Counted from the stretch's first letter, positions 39,211 through 47,479 are shown. The stretch: 64,000 bases of DNA from Agrococcus sp. ARC_14 (GCF_022436485.1 NZ_JAKUDO010000001.1:496001-560000); one strand, 5' to 3'. The notes: generated by a model from the letters alone, not told the origin. A program made the numbers and translations.

Positions 39211-39235
39211 CCTCGCCCGGTGCGCCGCGACGCGT

Positions 39236-39328
39236 GCACAACGCAAGCCCGCCGGCCCGAACCGGGGGCCCCAACTGCCTGGGCGCCGGGATCCGCCGCG
39301 CTCCCGCTGCGCGGGGCTTGCGTTGTGT
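39236..39328. repeat. 93-bp element with 13-bp terminal inverted repeats (copy B3)
   Basis: GCACAACGCAAGC (39236-39248) and GCTTGCGTTGTGT (39316-39328); one end base differs. It lies between two minus-strand genes, so here it is not in a convergent gap. Confidence 0.85.
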
Positions 39329-39348
39329 AGACGGCCCAAGGCCCGCCG

Positions 39349-39684
39349 CTAGTGGCGGGCCCAACCTTCGAGGTCGACGTGCCGCGGAGGAATCGTCGAG
39401 CGGGCCACGACGACGGAGTCGTCCGCCGACGTGATCAGGCGATAGCCGCAGCGCGTGCACACCGCGCCGACCGCGCCGAGCACGATCCATGCGACGACGA
39501 TCGCCAGCTCGCTGAACGATGTGCCGCGCTCGCCGAAGAAGTAGGCGCTCGCGAAGGTCATCTCGTCGGCGCGGGCGGATGCGGCCGCGGGGAACACCCG
39601 CGCGCCGAGCAAGAAGAACGCGAGGTAGGCCAGCGCGAGCCCGGCGAGGAAGAGGCCGAGCCCGAGGAGGTCGTGTCGGCGCAT
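39349..39684 (-). CDS. Small two-helix membrane protein
   Basis: A 111-aa hypothetical protein with helix one at about 6-30 (LLGLGLFLAGLALAYLAFFL), an external loop with ASAYFFGERGTSFSE, helix two at about 60-80, and a tail CGYRLITSADDSVVVARS. Helix-loop-helix-GYRxIT architecture resembles the 35733-36191 product, suggesting distant paralogy. Confidence 0.6.
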   Translation of the reverse strand: MRRHDLLGLGLFLAGLALAYLAFFLLGARVFPAAASARADEMTFASAYFFGERGTSFSELAIVVAWIVLGAVGAVCTRCGYRLITSADDSVVVARSTIPPRHVDLEGWARH

Positions 39685-39741
39685 CTCGGTCCTCAGGTCA
39701 TGAAGCCGTCAGGCTAGCGGTGCAGCGTGAGAATCGCCCGG

Positions 39742-40899
39742 TCAGCGCAGCCCGCGCACGAACGCGCGCAGGTCGGCGATCACCGTCTCCGGCTCCTCCA
39801 TGGCGCCGAAGTGCCCGCCGCGGTCGGCGATGTCGGTCCAGCGCACGATCGTGTGCTCCTGCTCGGCCTTGGCGCGGATGCCCACGTCGTGGGCGAACTG
39901 GATCGCCGCGGTCGGCACGCCGGAGGGCGCCTCCTGCTCACCCCACGCGGTGTTCTGCGCGTAGCCGACGAAGGCGGCCGAGCCGCCCGAGCGCGTGAAC
40001 CAGTAGATCGAGGCGTTCGCCAGCACCCACTCGAGGCCCAGGATCTCGGTGGCCTCACGCTCGGCGGGCCAGGTCCAGCTCTGCAGCTTGTCGTACATCC
40101 ACGCGAGCTGCGCGACGGGGGAGTCGGCGAGCATCGTGCCGACCAGCGATGGCCGGGTGCCCTGGATCGCGATGTAGCCGAACTCCCGCTCCATGAACCC
40201 GCCGACGCGGGCGACGCGATCCTGCTCGAGCTCGCTCAGCTGCATCTCCGCTGCCTCGTCGGGGCTCAGGAACGAGCCGAGCGTGCCCGAGATGTGCACG
40301 CCGATCACGCGCTCCGGCGCGAGCCTGGCGATCTCCGGCGCGATGCCCGCCCCCAGGTCGCCGCCGTGCGCGACGAAGCGCTCGTAGCCCAGCCGCGTCA
40401 TGAGCTCGAGCCACATCGCCGCGGTGCCCTTGTCGGTGACGTCGGCGCCCTCGGCGATGGGGGTCGAGAACCCGATGCCCGGCACCGACGTGATCACGAC
40501 GTGGAACGCATCCGCCGCATCCCCGCCGTGCAGCTCAGGCTGCGTGAGCGGCTCGATGAGGTGCAGGTGCTCGAGGAACGAGGCGGGCCAGCCGTGCGTG
40601 AGGATGATCGGCGTCGCGTCGGCGTGCGGCGAGCGGGCGTGCACGGCGTGCACCGTCTGGCCGTCGATGACGGTCGTGATGTGCTCGAGCGCGTTGAGCC
40701 GCGACTCGCAGGCGCGCCAGTCGAAGGCCTGCCACGCCTCGACCAGTCGCCGCAGTGTCGCCTGCGGCACGCCCTGCTGCCATGAGTCGCCGGGCAGCGG
40801 TGTGGCCCAGCGAGTGTGGGCGAGGCGCTCGTGCAGGTCGTCGATGTCGGCCTGCGGGATGTCGATGGTGAACGGGCGGATGCGCTGGTCGATGTCCAT
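39742..40899 (-). CDS. Epoxide hydrolase (EHN family alpha/beta hydrolase)
   Basis: A 385-aa microsomal-type epoxide hydrolase. The N-terminal EHN domain (RPFTIDIPQADIDDLHERLA) precedes the alpha/beta fold: HGWPASFLEHLHLIEPL has the HGWP oxyanion motif, nucleophile Asp is in AHGGDLGAGIAPEIA, a cap Tyr in YIAIQGTRP, and the terminal His in RGGHFGAMEEPE. Start ATG 40899 (MDIDQRIRPF). Divergent from a WYL regulator with a 58-bp gap containing an inverted repeat, so probably induced by a substrate-related signal. Confidence 0.92.
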   Translation of the reverse strand: MDIDQRIRPFTIDIPQADIDDLHERLAHTRWATPLPGDSWQQGVPQATLRRLVEAWQAFDWRACESRLNALEHITTVIDGQTVHAVHARSPHADATPIILTHGWPASFLEHLHLIEPLTQPELHGGDAADAFHVVITSVPGIGFSTPIAEGADVTDKGTAAMWLELMTRLGYERFVAHGGDLGAGIAPEIARLAPERVIGVHISGTLGSFLSPDEAAEMQLSELEQDRVARVGGFMEREFGYIAIQGTRPSLVGTMLADSPVAQLAWMYDKLQSWTWPAEREATEILGLEWVLANASIYWFTRSGGSAAFVGYAQNTAWGEQEAPSGVPTAAIQFAHDVGIRAKAEQEHTIVRWTDIADRGGHFGAMEEPETVIADLRAFVRGLR

Positions 40900-40922
40900 G
40901 CGTCCAGTCAAGCGATGAATGC

Positions 40923-40937
40923 GGACAGCTTCTGTCC
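40923..40937. promoter_or_regulatory. Inverted repeat GGACAG-N3-CTGTCC between divergent genes
   Basis: Perfect 6-bp arms centred 28 bp before the WYL regulator start and 31 bp from the epoxide hydrolase start. Likely operator for the WYL protein. Confidence 0.6.
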
Positions 40938-40957
40938 TGTTGTGGCACGCTCGTGGC

Positions 40958-41911
40958 ATGGCCGATCCGACCGCGCGCGTGCTCGAGCTGCTGGCGCAGC
41001 TGCAGGTCGGCGGCATGCGCTCGGCACCGGAGCTCGCACGCCGGATGGGAGTCACCGAGCGCACCGTGCGGCGCGATGTGCAGCGGCTGCGCGAGCTGGG
41101 CTACGGGGTGGATGCGGTGCAGGGCGCCGCCGGCGGCTACCGCTTGGGCGCGGGAGCGGCGGTGCCGCCGCTCGTGCTCGCGCCCGACGAGGCGGTCGCG
41201 ATCGCGGTGGGCCTGCGCGGTGCAGCGATCGGCGCCGTCGGCGGGCTCGGCGAGGCAGCGCTCAGCGCGCTCGCGAAGCTCGAGCACTCGCTCTCGAACG
41301 AGGCGCGCGAGCGCATCGCCGGGCTGTCGCAGTCGATGGTGGGCCTCGGCGGCGCCTCGTCGGTCGATCTCGAGGCCGTGGTGCTCGTCGCCCGCGCGAT
41401 CCGCGAGCGGCGACGACTGCGCATCCGCTACCGCCGGCACGACGGCAGCGAGGTGCAGCGCGAGGTCGAGCCGCACCGCATCGTGCACACCGCCGAGCGC
41501 TGGTACCTCGTGGCGCATGTGCCCGAGCAGCACGCGTGGCGCACCTTCCGGCTCGACCGCCTCGAGCCGCGGCTGCCGCTGGGCGCCCCGTTCCCCGAGC
41601 GCGCGATCCCCGACGAGGCGACGGCGCGGTTCGTCGGCAGCGCGATCGCCACCGCGCCCTACCCGGTGCGCTGCCGAGTGGTCATGCGCGCGAGCCTCGC
41701 CCAGGTGCGGCAGCGCTTCGGCCCGCAGATCGTCGAGGCGGCGGAGCGCGACGACGGCACGACGCTCGTGGTCTTCGGCACCGACGACCTCGACGCATCC
41801 GCCGTCTACCTCGGCAGCGCCGGCTTCGACTTCACCGTGCTCGAGCCGCCAGAGCTGCGCGACGCGCTCGAGCGCATGGGTGAGCGGATGCTGGCGGCCG
41901 CCCGCGCGTGA
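40958..41911 (+). CDS. YafY-type WYL-domain transcriptional regulator
   Basis: A 317-aa regulator. The N-terminal HTH_11 winged helix (LLAQLQVGGMRSAPELARRM; TERTVRRDVQRLRELGY) is followed by the WYL ligand-sensing domain (IRYRRHDGSEVQREVEPHRI; ERWYLVAHVPEQHAWRTFRL) and a WCX C-terminal domain. It probably represses the divergent epoxide hydrolase gene. ATG 40958 chosen by fit to the family. Confidence 0.9.
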   Translation: MADPTARVLELLAQLQVGGMRSAPELARRMGVTERTVRRDVQRLRELGYGVDAVQGAAGGYRLGAGAAVPPLVLAPDEAVAIAVGLRGAAIGAVGGLGEAALSALAKLEHSLSNEARERIAGLSQSMVGLGGASSVDLEAVVLVARAIRERRRLRIRYRRHDGSEVQREVEPHRIVHTAERWYLVAHVPEQHAWRTFRLDRLEPRLPLGAPFPERAIPDEATARFVGSAIATAPYPVRCRVVMRASLAQVRQRFGPQIVEAAERDDGTTLVVFGTDDLDASAVYLGSAGFDFTVLEPPELRDALERMGERMLAAARA

Positions 41912-41921
41912 TGCCGCGCGG

Positions 41922-41985
41922 TCGATCGGGCTGAGCGCGACACCGAGCCCCCCATGCGCGCCGACCCCTCGCTCAGCCCGATCGA
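41922..41985. repeat. 64-bp element, TCGATCGGGCTGAGCG arms (copy C1)
   Basis: TCGATCGGGCTGAGCG (41922-41937) and the exact inverse CGCTCAGCCCGATCGA (41970-41985) around 32 bp. A second copy is at 49519-49581. It lies after the WYL regulator stop and could also serve as its terminator. Confidence 0.8.
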
Positions 41986-42095
41986 ACGCGCCGGCGTGCC
42001 CGGCAAGACCTTTCACGGGTGAGCGCGAACCCGTGCTCGTCGACGGCTGAGGGATGCGGGGCCCGACGTCCTAGGCGATGTCAGACCCCGCCTGC

Positions 42096-42338
42096 TAGAG
42101 TGGGGGCACTGCGCGAGTTCGGCATCGAAGTCGGCTCGCCAGATGGGTACACACCCAGCGTCGTTGAACGCTCCTCTCTCCGTTCGGAATCTCCGGACGT
42201 CGATGAACCTTCCACGGCGAACGATCGCGGCCACCGCCGCGCTCGCCGAAATTGCGTCGACGCACCCACCCAAGAAGAACGCCTGCACCCGCGTGCAGCC
42301 GCCAGGGTGCGCACGCACGCTCACAGAAAGAGCACCCA
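42096..42338 (+). promoter_or_regulatory. Promoter and about 230-nt leader of the DEAD-box helicase gene
   Basis: TAGAGT (42096-42101) is a plausible -10, placing transcription start near 42108 and leaving about 230 nt of untranslated leader. The leader has an AT-richer, purine-rich segment (CCCAAGAAGAACGCC) and a hairpin CTGCAC-N4-GTGCAG (42283-42298). Stops and shifting composition argue against a coding gene here. Cold-shock helicase genes often have long regulatory leaders. Confidence 0.5.
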
Positions 42339-43970
42339 TTGACCGACACCATCACCACGCCGAAGGCCACCACGACCTTCGCCGAGCTCGGCGTTCCCGC
42401 CAAGCTCGTCACCGCCCTCAAGGGCATGGATCGCGAGCACCCCTTCCCGATCCAGGCAGACACGCTGCCCGACACGCTCGCAGGTCGCGACGTGCTCGGC
42501 CGCGGCAAGACCGGCTCGGGCAAGACGCTCGCGTTCTCCATCCCGCTGATCGCGCGCCTCTCCGGCGAGCTCGCCGGCGGCGGCCGCCGCAAGGGCCTGC
42601 CGCTGGGCCTGGTGCTCGCACCGACCCGCGAGCTCGCCACCCAGATCGCGACCGAGATGGCACCGCTCGCCAAGGCGGCCGGCCTCACGGTCACGACCAT
42701 CTTCGGCGGCGTCTCGCAGCGCCCGCAGGAGACCGCACTGCGTAACGGCGTCGACATCATCGTCGCCTGCCCCGGCCGCCTCGAGGACCTCATGAAGCAG
42801 GGCGTCGCCTCGCTGCAGGCGATCGAGATGACCGTCATCGACGAGGCCGACCACATGGCCGACCTCGGCTTCCTGCCGGTCGTCACGAAGATCCTCGACA
42901 AGACGCCGCAGTCGGGCCAGCGCCTGCTGTTCTCGGCAACGCTCGACAACGGCGTTGACAAGCTCGTCAAGCGCTTCCTCACCAACGAGGTCATGCACTC
43001 GGTCGACGAGGCCAACTCGCCCGTCACGGCGATGACGCACCACCTGTTCGAGGTCTCGGCCGACGACAAGAACCTGCTCGTCCGCCGCCTCGCCTCGGGC
43101 GAGGGGCGCCGCATCCTCTTCACCCGCACCAAGCACCAGGCGAAGAAGCTCGCGAAGCACCTCACGGCATCCGGCATCCCGGCCGTCGACCTGCACGGCA
43201 ACCTGTCGCAGAACGCTCGCGACCGCAACCTGGCGCAGTTCTCCGATGGCACCGTGCGCGTGCTGGTGGCGACGGATGTCGCCGCTCGCGGCGTGCACGT
43301 CGACAACGTCGAGCTCGTGGTGCACGTCGACCCGCCCATGGAGCACAAGGCCTACCTGCACCGCTCGGGCCGCACGGCGCGCGCGGGCTCGGCCGGGGAT
43401 GTCGCAACGGTGATGATCGCTGCACAGCGCAGCGACACGATGTCGCTGCTGCGCAAGGCCGGCATCAAGGTGCAGGCGCAGATCGTCACCTCGTCCTCGG
43501 ATGCGGTGGATGTGCTGGTCGGCCCGTACGCCCCGCACGTGGCGCCGGTCCCCGGTGGCCCCGGCTCGGGCAACGAGATCCAGCAGCAGCAGGGTGCCGG
43601 CCGCTCGCGCGGCGGCAGCGGCCGCGGCCGTGGATCCGCTCGCGACGGCGTCGCAGGCTCTGGCGCGCACGGCGCCGGCGCCGGCGCAGCTCGCGCAGAG
43701 CGCCCGCGCAAGGATCGCTCGGGTCGCCCCGAGTCGCAGGGTCGCCCGCAGCAGGCAGGCACCGGCGCTGGCGGCCGTGGCGGTCGCGGTGGTCAGGCTG
43801 CCGGTGGCGGTCGTGGCGGCCAGGGCGCTCGCTCGGGCAAGCCCGCAGGCCAGGGCGGCCGTGGCGGCGGCTCGTCGGTCGCGTGGTCGTCCGGTGGTGG
43901 CGGCAGCATGCAGTCGGGCGAGCAGCGCGGAGGCGGCGACCGCCGCTCCCCGCGCCGCGCGCAGGGCTGA
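42339..43970 (+). CDS. DEAD-box ATP-dependent RNA helicase with RGG tail
   Basis: A 543-aa RNA helicase of the RhlE/CsdA type. The Q motif is TTTFAELGVPAKLVTALKGM, motif I GRGKTGSGKT, motif Ia APTRELATQI, motif II IDEADHM, motif III FSATL, and motif VI HRSGRTARAG. The last 110 residues are Gly/Arg/Ser-rich (GRSRGGSGRGRGSARDG), an RGG RNA-binding tail. The frame shows only a TTG (42339, TTG-ACC-GAC) at the expected start with AGAAAGAG upstream. Likely role in RNA turnover and cold-stress ribosome assembly. A strong terminator follows. Confidence 0.93.
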   Translation: MTDTITTPKATTTFAELGVPAKLVTALKGMDREHPFPIQADTLPDTLAGRDVLGRGKTGSGKTLAFSIPLIARLSGELAGGGRRKGLPLGLVLAPTRELATQIATEMAPLAKAAGLTVTTIFGGVSQRPQETALRNGVDIIVACPGRLEDLMKQGVASLQAIEMTVIDEADHMADLGFLPVVTKILDKTPQSGQRLLFSATLDNGVDKLVKRFLTNEVMHSVDEANSPVTAMTHHLFEVSADDKNLLVRRLASGEGRRILFTRTKHQAKKLAKHLTASGIPAVDLHGNLSQNARDRNLAQFSDGTVRVLVATDVAARGVHVDNVELVVHVDPPMEHKAYLHRSGRTARAGSAGDVATVMIAAQRSDTMSLLRKAGIKVQAQIVTSSSDAVDVLVGPYAPHVAPVPGGPGSGNEIQQQQGAGRSRGGSGRGRGSARDGVAGSGAHGAGAGAARAERPRKDRSGRPESQGRPQQAGTGAGGRGGRGGQAAGGGRGGQGARSGKPAGQGGRGGGSSVAWSSGGGGSMQSGEQRGGGDRRSPRRAQG

Positions 43971-43984
43971 CCCCTCGCTTCATG

Positions 43985-44024
43985 ACGAAACGGCTGCGTC
44001 CCTCAGGGGTCGCAGCCGTTTCGT
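43985..44024. terminator. Stem-loop terminator after the helicase gene
   Basis: ACGAAACGGCTGCG and CGCAGCCGTTTCGT form a perfect 14-bp stem with a 12-base loop, 14 bases after the stop codon. Confidence 0.85.
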
Positions 44025-44037
44025 CGTCTACCTCGGA

Positions 44038-44082
44038 GGTCGAGGAGGCCGCGGCCCGCAGGGCCGCTGCCGTCACGAGACC
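44038..44082. repeat. REP-like palindrome (GGTCGAGGAG ... GTCACGAGACC)
   Basis: GGTCGAGGAGGCCGCGGCCC followed by a GCGGCCCGCAGGGCCGC hairpin and CCGTCACGAGACC, the same element type as 5276 and 46524. It is part of the 376-bp gene-free stretch 43971-44347, which also holds the terminator and repeats A4 and A3; the remainder (44083-44150) is GC-rich with GCATCCGC motifs and nothing else recognised. Confidence 0.75.
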
Positions 44083-44151
44083 GGATGCCCCCCGCACGAC
44101 GCGCACGCAGCATCCGCACCGCGCGTCCGCACCGCGCATCCGCGCGCCCAC

Positions 44152-44206
44152 TTCCGGTACCGATGTGCTGCCAGAGCGCGCTTCCGGCACCACATCGGTA
44201 CCGGAA
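44152..44206. repeat. 55-bp palindrome, TTCCGGTACCGATGTG arms (copy A4)
   Basis: TTCCGGTACCGATGTG (44152-44167) and the exact inverse CACATCGGTACCGGAA (44191-44206), 16-bp arms. It shares the CCGGTACC core with elements A1-A3 but has different flanks and length. Confidence 0.75.
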
Positions 44207-44241
44207 CTCGGCTCGGCGCCAGGGGCCGGTGCTGCTACGGG

Positions 44242-44301
44242 GAGAACCGGTACCGAATGACCGCAAAACGCGCGTCTGCCGATCAATTGGTACCGGTTTG
44301 C
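44242..44301. repeat. 60-bp palindromic element, AACCGGTACC arms (copy A3)
   Basis: AACCGGTACCGAA (44245-44257) and TTGGTACCGGTTT (44287-44299). Arms match A1 and A2 with one or two changes; interior unrelated; length identical. Confidence 0.8.
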
Positions 44302-44347
44302 GTGGATGCGTGGCGCGTGGCGCGTGGCGCGCGGCGCGCAAGGGAGC

Positions 44348-45301
44348 CTACGAGGCCAGCACCGCCGCACCGATCGCCGCCGCGTGCCCGCCGAGCTGCG
44401 CCAGCACGAGCCTGCGCGGCTGCGGCACGCCCTGCAGCGGCGCGTGCTGGGCGAGCTCACGCTCGATCACGGGCAGCAGCAGGTCGGCGCACGTGAGCAT
44501 CACGGTGCCGCCGAGCACGACCACCTCGGGGTCGAAGGCCGGCAGCATCCGCCGCAGTCCGGCCGCGACGGCCTTCGCGGCACCCTCCATCACGGCGATC
44601 GCCTGCGCGTCACCCGCACGCGCCGCGGCCGCGAGGTGCTCGGCCGTCGGCACGCCATCGGGTGCGAGCGTGACCGCCGCGGGCACGTGCGCCGCCTCGC
44701 GCCTGAGCGCGTTGCCACCCGCGAACGACTCCAGGCAGCCGTGCGCGTCGCACGAGCAGCGCGGCCCCGACTCGTCGATCGTCACGTGCCCGAGCTCCGC
44801 GCCCATGCCGTTGGCGCCGATGAACGGCCGCCCGTCGACCACGTGCGCGCCGCCCACCCCAGTGCCGAGCGCGACCAGGATCGACGACGACGCATCCGCC
44901 GCCGCACCCATGGCGGCCTCGCCCACCAGGTAGCCGTTGGCGTCGTTCTCGAGCACGATCGGCAGGTCGAGACGCTGCTCCAGCAGGGCCTTCACCGGGG
45001 CATCGCGCACGAGCAGATGGGCCGCCCAGAGCACGAGCGCTCGGTCGCGCGTCATCCATGCGGCGAGCGAGAGTCCCACCGCCGCGATCGGCGGATGCCC
45101 CGCGGCCGCCAGCCGATCGTCGAGCTCGCGCACGCAGGCCTCGACCGCGTCGATGAGGGCCTCCAGGCTGCGGATGCTGTGGGCGCGGTAGGTGCGCACG
45201 AGCACGTCGGCAGGCGTGCGGTCGAGCGAGCCGCGCGCGCGTGCGGCGAGCGCGACCGCGGCGATCTTGGATCCGCCGATGTCGATGCCTGCGACTGTCA
45301 T
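44348..45301 (-). CDS. ROK family sugar kinase
   Basis: A 317-aa ROK kinase, probably a glucokinase-like enzyme phosphorylating a hexose or N-acetylhexosamine. The phosphate loop is GIDIGGSKIAAVAL, the catalytic segment LENDANGYLVGEAAM contains the base Asp, VALGTGVGGAHVVDGRPFIG is conserved, the zinc motif appears as CSCDAHGCLESFAGG, and the second phosphate motif is VVLGGTV. Start ATG 45301. Divergent from the pcp-fusion gene, with 71 bp between starts. Confidence 0.9.
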   Translation of the reverse strand: MTVAGIDIGGSKIAAVALAARARGSLDRTPADVLVRTYRAHSIRSLEALIDAVEACVRELDDRLAAAGHPPIAAVGLSLAAWMTRDRALVLWAAHLLVRDAPVKALLEQRLDLPIVLENDANGYLVGEAAMGAAADASSSILVALGTGVGGAHVVDGRPFIGANGMGAELGHVTIDESGPRCSCDAHGCLESFAGGNALRREAAHVPAAVTLAPDGVPTAEHLAAAARAGDAQAIAVMEGAAKAVAAGLRRMLPAFDPEVVVLGGTVMLTCADLLLPVIERELAQHAPLQGVPQPRRLVLAQLGGHAAAIGAAVLAS

Positions 45302-45372
45302 CCGACCATCTTGCCGCGCTGTGCCGGCGCCGAGAGCCATTGCTGCCGACCATCCGGTGCAGGATGGAGTGC

Positions 45373-46506
45373 ATGAAGATCCTCGTGACGGGCTTCGAGC
45401 CCTTCGGCAGCGACTCCGAGAACGCAAGCCTCGAGGCGGTGCGGCGGCTCGCCGATGCCCTCGCCGCCGACCCGCAGGCGGGCGTCGACCTCGTCACCGG
45501 CACGCTGCCGGTGGCGTTCGCCACAGCAGGCCCCGCGTTGCTGGCGCTCGTCGAGGAGCACGCTCCGGATGCGGTGCTGGCGGTCGGCGAGGCCGGTGGC
45601 CGCAGGGCGATCACCCCGGAGCGCTGGGGTGTCAACGAGGATGACGCGCGCATCCCCGACAACGCCGGCGAGCAGCCGCGCGGCACCGCGATCGACTCGT
45701 CCGGCCCCGCCAGGCGAGCCTCCGGCTTCGACGCCGACACGCTCGCCAGCGCCATCCTGAGCGTCGGGCTGCCTGCCGTCGCGAGCGACGACGCCGGCCG
45801 CTTCCTCTGCAACCACGTCGCCTACCTGGCCGCCGGCCTGCCGATGCCGGGCGGCTTCGTGCACGTGCCCGCGGTGCGCTCGCGCGGCGCCGCCACCGTC
45901 GGGGCCGAGACCGATCCGGATGCGCCGACCGACGCATCCGCCCTCACCCACGACGGCGAGGCGCTCACCTTCGACGACCTCGCGCTGGGGCTCGCCGCCG
46001 CGGTGCGGGCGATCGCCCGCGGCGACGCGAACCGGGCGTCGACACGCGAGACCAGCAGGGTCGATCGGGCGTCGACGGTGATCGAGGCACGCGCGAGCGA
46101 GATCTATCGGGCGCTGATCGACGCCGAGGCGCTCGCCGTCTGGCTGCCGCCGGAGGGCGCGACCGGTGAGATCGAGCAGTTGGATGCGCGCGAGGGCGGC
46201 GGTTTCCGGGCCACGCTGCGCTTCGAGGACCCGGTGGACGCCAAGACGACCGTCGACACCGACGTGTCGCAGGTCACCTTCACCGAGCTCGTGCCGGGGC
46301 GGCGGGTGGTGCAGCGCATCGCGTTCGAGTCGAGCGAGCAGCGCTTCGAGGGTGACATGCGCATGACCTGGACGCTCGAGACCGTCGCGGCCGGCACCCG
46401 CGTGACGGTGGCAGCGACGGATGTGCCCGCCGGCATCTCGCAGGCCGACCACGAGCTGGGGTTCGGGTCGTCGCTCGCGAATCTGGCGCGGTACTTCGCG
46501 GCCTAG
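45373..46506 (+). CDS. Pyroglutamyl-peptidase I fused to an SRPBCC (AHSA1-like) domain
   Basis: A 377-aa two-domain protein. Residues 1-222 are a C15 pyroglutamyl-peptidase: MKILVTGFEPFG start, catalytic Glu83 in ITPERWG, Cys146 in RFLCNHVAY and His164 in GFVHVPA. Residues 232-377 form a complete SRPBCC/START-like domain (RVDRASTVIEARASEIYRAL; LAVWLPPEGATGEIEQLDA; late VTVAATDVPAGISQADHELG). Pcp is normally about 215 aa alone, so the fusion is unusual. Both halves look intact and share one frame. The SRPBCC part may bind a hydrophobic ligand or substrate; its role is unknown. Neighbouring ROK kinase gives no clue. Confidence 0.88.
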   Translation: MKILVTGFEPFGSDSENASLEAVRRLADALAADPQAGVDLVTGTLPVAFATAGPALLALVEEHAPDAVLAVGEAGGRRAITPERWGVNEDDARIPDNAGEQPRGTAIDSSGPARRASGFDADTLASAILSVGLPAVASDDAGRFLCNHVAYLAAGLPMPGGFVHVPAVRSRGAATVGAETDPDAPTDASALTHDGEALTFDDLALGLAAAVRAIARGDANRASTRETSRVDRASTVIEARASEIYRALIDAEALAVWLPPEGATGEIEQLDAREGGGFRATLRFEDPVDAKTTVDTDVSQVTFTELVPGRRVVQRIAFESSEQRFEGDMRMTWTLETVAAGTRVTVAATDVPAGISQADHELGFGSSLANLARYFAA

Positions 46507-46523
46507 GCGGGCTTCGCCCCGTA

Positions 46524-46627
46524 GGTCGAGGAGCGCGCGACCGCAGGTCGCACGCGTCACGAGACCGCTTGCGGTCGCTCGCAGGTCGAGGAGCGCGCGA
46601 CCGCAGGCCGCACGCGTCACGAGACCG
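46524..46627. repeat. Two tandem REP-like units (GGTCGAGGAGCGCGCGACCG ... GTCACGAGACCG)
   Basis: Two 44-bp units, 46524-46567 and 46584-46627, are almost identical with a 60-bp period. Each pairs GGTCGAGGAG with GTCACGAGACC around a small CGACCGCAGGTCG hairpin. They lie between the convergent Pcp-fusion and YdeI-like genes. Confidence 0.8.
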
Positions 46628-46650
46628 GTTGTGGCCCGCTTCGGTCTCGT

Positions 46651-47319
46651 CTACAGAGCGGGGCTGGCTGCGGCCGCTGCCGCCGCCCGCTCCACCCACC
46701 TCGGGGTGTCGCCGTAGCGCTGCGGCGGGATGAGCCGCCCTGCCGCCGAGTCGTCGGCGAGCTGCCTCGCCCGCTGCTCGCGAGTCGCCTCGCGCTTGGC
46801 GCCGAGCACCCAGGCGATGGCTGCCCTGCGGTAGCTGGCGGTCGCCTCGGCAAGGAACGCCAGCGCGGCCGGCGACGCGTCGACGTGCAGCTGCAGCTCG
46901 GGCGGCAGCGCCGTGGGCGCGGTCTCGTACGAGTAGCCCGAGCCGGTGCCGGCGGGCCGCGCCTCGTACGCGGCCAGGCCGGCCGGGCGCATCCGCCCCT
47001 CCGCCGTCAATCGCTCGACGTGGGCGACGTTGACCGCCGACCAGACCGAGGTGCGCTTGCGCGGGCTCCATCGCTGGCGCCGGGAGTCGTCGTCGACCTT
47101 CTGCGAGAGGGAGTCGATCCAGCCGAAGCAGAGCGCTTCGGGCACCGCTTCGGCCCAGGTGAGGCCGCGTGGGTCGACGTGCTTGGCGTTGAGGCCCATC
47201 CAGAGGTCGGGCGCCGTCTCGTGGTTGGCCTCGAGCCAGGCGCGGAACTCCGCGGCGTCGCGGAAGAACACCGCCGGGCGCTCGTCGGTGCCGCCGGGCG
47301 TGCCGATCTGCTGGGACAT
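46651..47319 (-). CDS. YdeI/OmpD-associated family protein
   Basis: A 222-aa protein of the YdeI (OmdA) family: RDAAEFRAWLEANHETAPDL, then LWMGLNAKH, LTWAEAVPEALCFGWIDSLS and the C-terminal bacteriocin-protection (OmdA) region YRRAAIAWVLGAKREATREQ. The exact role is unknown; the family is linked to peptide resistance in some Gram-negatives. ATG 47319 (MSQQIG). A 92-bp B element lies upstream. Confidence 0.85.
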   Translation of the reverse strand: MSQQIGTPGGTDERPAVFFRDAAEFRAWLEANHETAPDLWMGLNAKHVDPRGLTWAEAVPEALCFGWIDSLSQKVDDDSRRQRWSPRKRTSVWSAVNVAHVERLTAEGRMRPAGLAAYEARPAGTGSGYSYETAPTALPPELQLHVDASPAALAFLAEATASYRRAAIAWVLGAKREATREQRARQLADDSAAGRLIPPQRYGDTPRWVERAAAAAAASPAL

Positions 47320-47355
47320 GGCCACAGCATGCCACCGCCCGCCCACACGCCGCGC

Positions 47356-47447
47356 GCACAATGCAAGCTCGCGAGCCGGGACCAGCGGCGCCCCAGCTCG
47401 AACCCCACTCGTGCCCGCAGCATCGTGCCAACGGGCTTGCGTTGTGC
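47356..47447. repeat. 92-bp element with 13-bp terminal inverted repeats (copy B4)
   Basis: GCACAATGCAAGC (47356-47368) and GCTTGCGTTGTGC (47435-47447). It lies in a divergent intergenic region just upstream of the clpP pair, so it cannot be a terminator for either flanking gene. Confidence 0.85.
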
Positions 47448-47479
47448 ACACGGGTGCCGCTCGCCGCCCTCAGCGGCGC

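Noticed and set aside
42019..42342. 107-codon frame in the leader of the DEAD-box helicase gene
   Set aside because: No ribosome site, no domain, odd composition and overlap with the probable promoter; better explained as untranslated leader.
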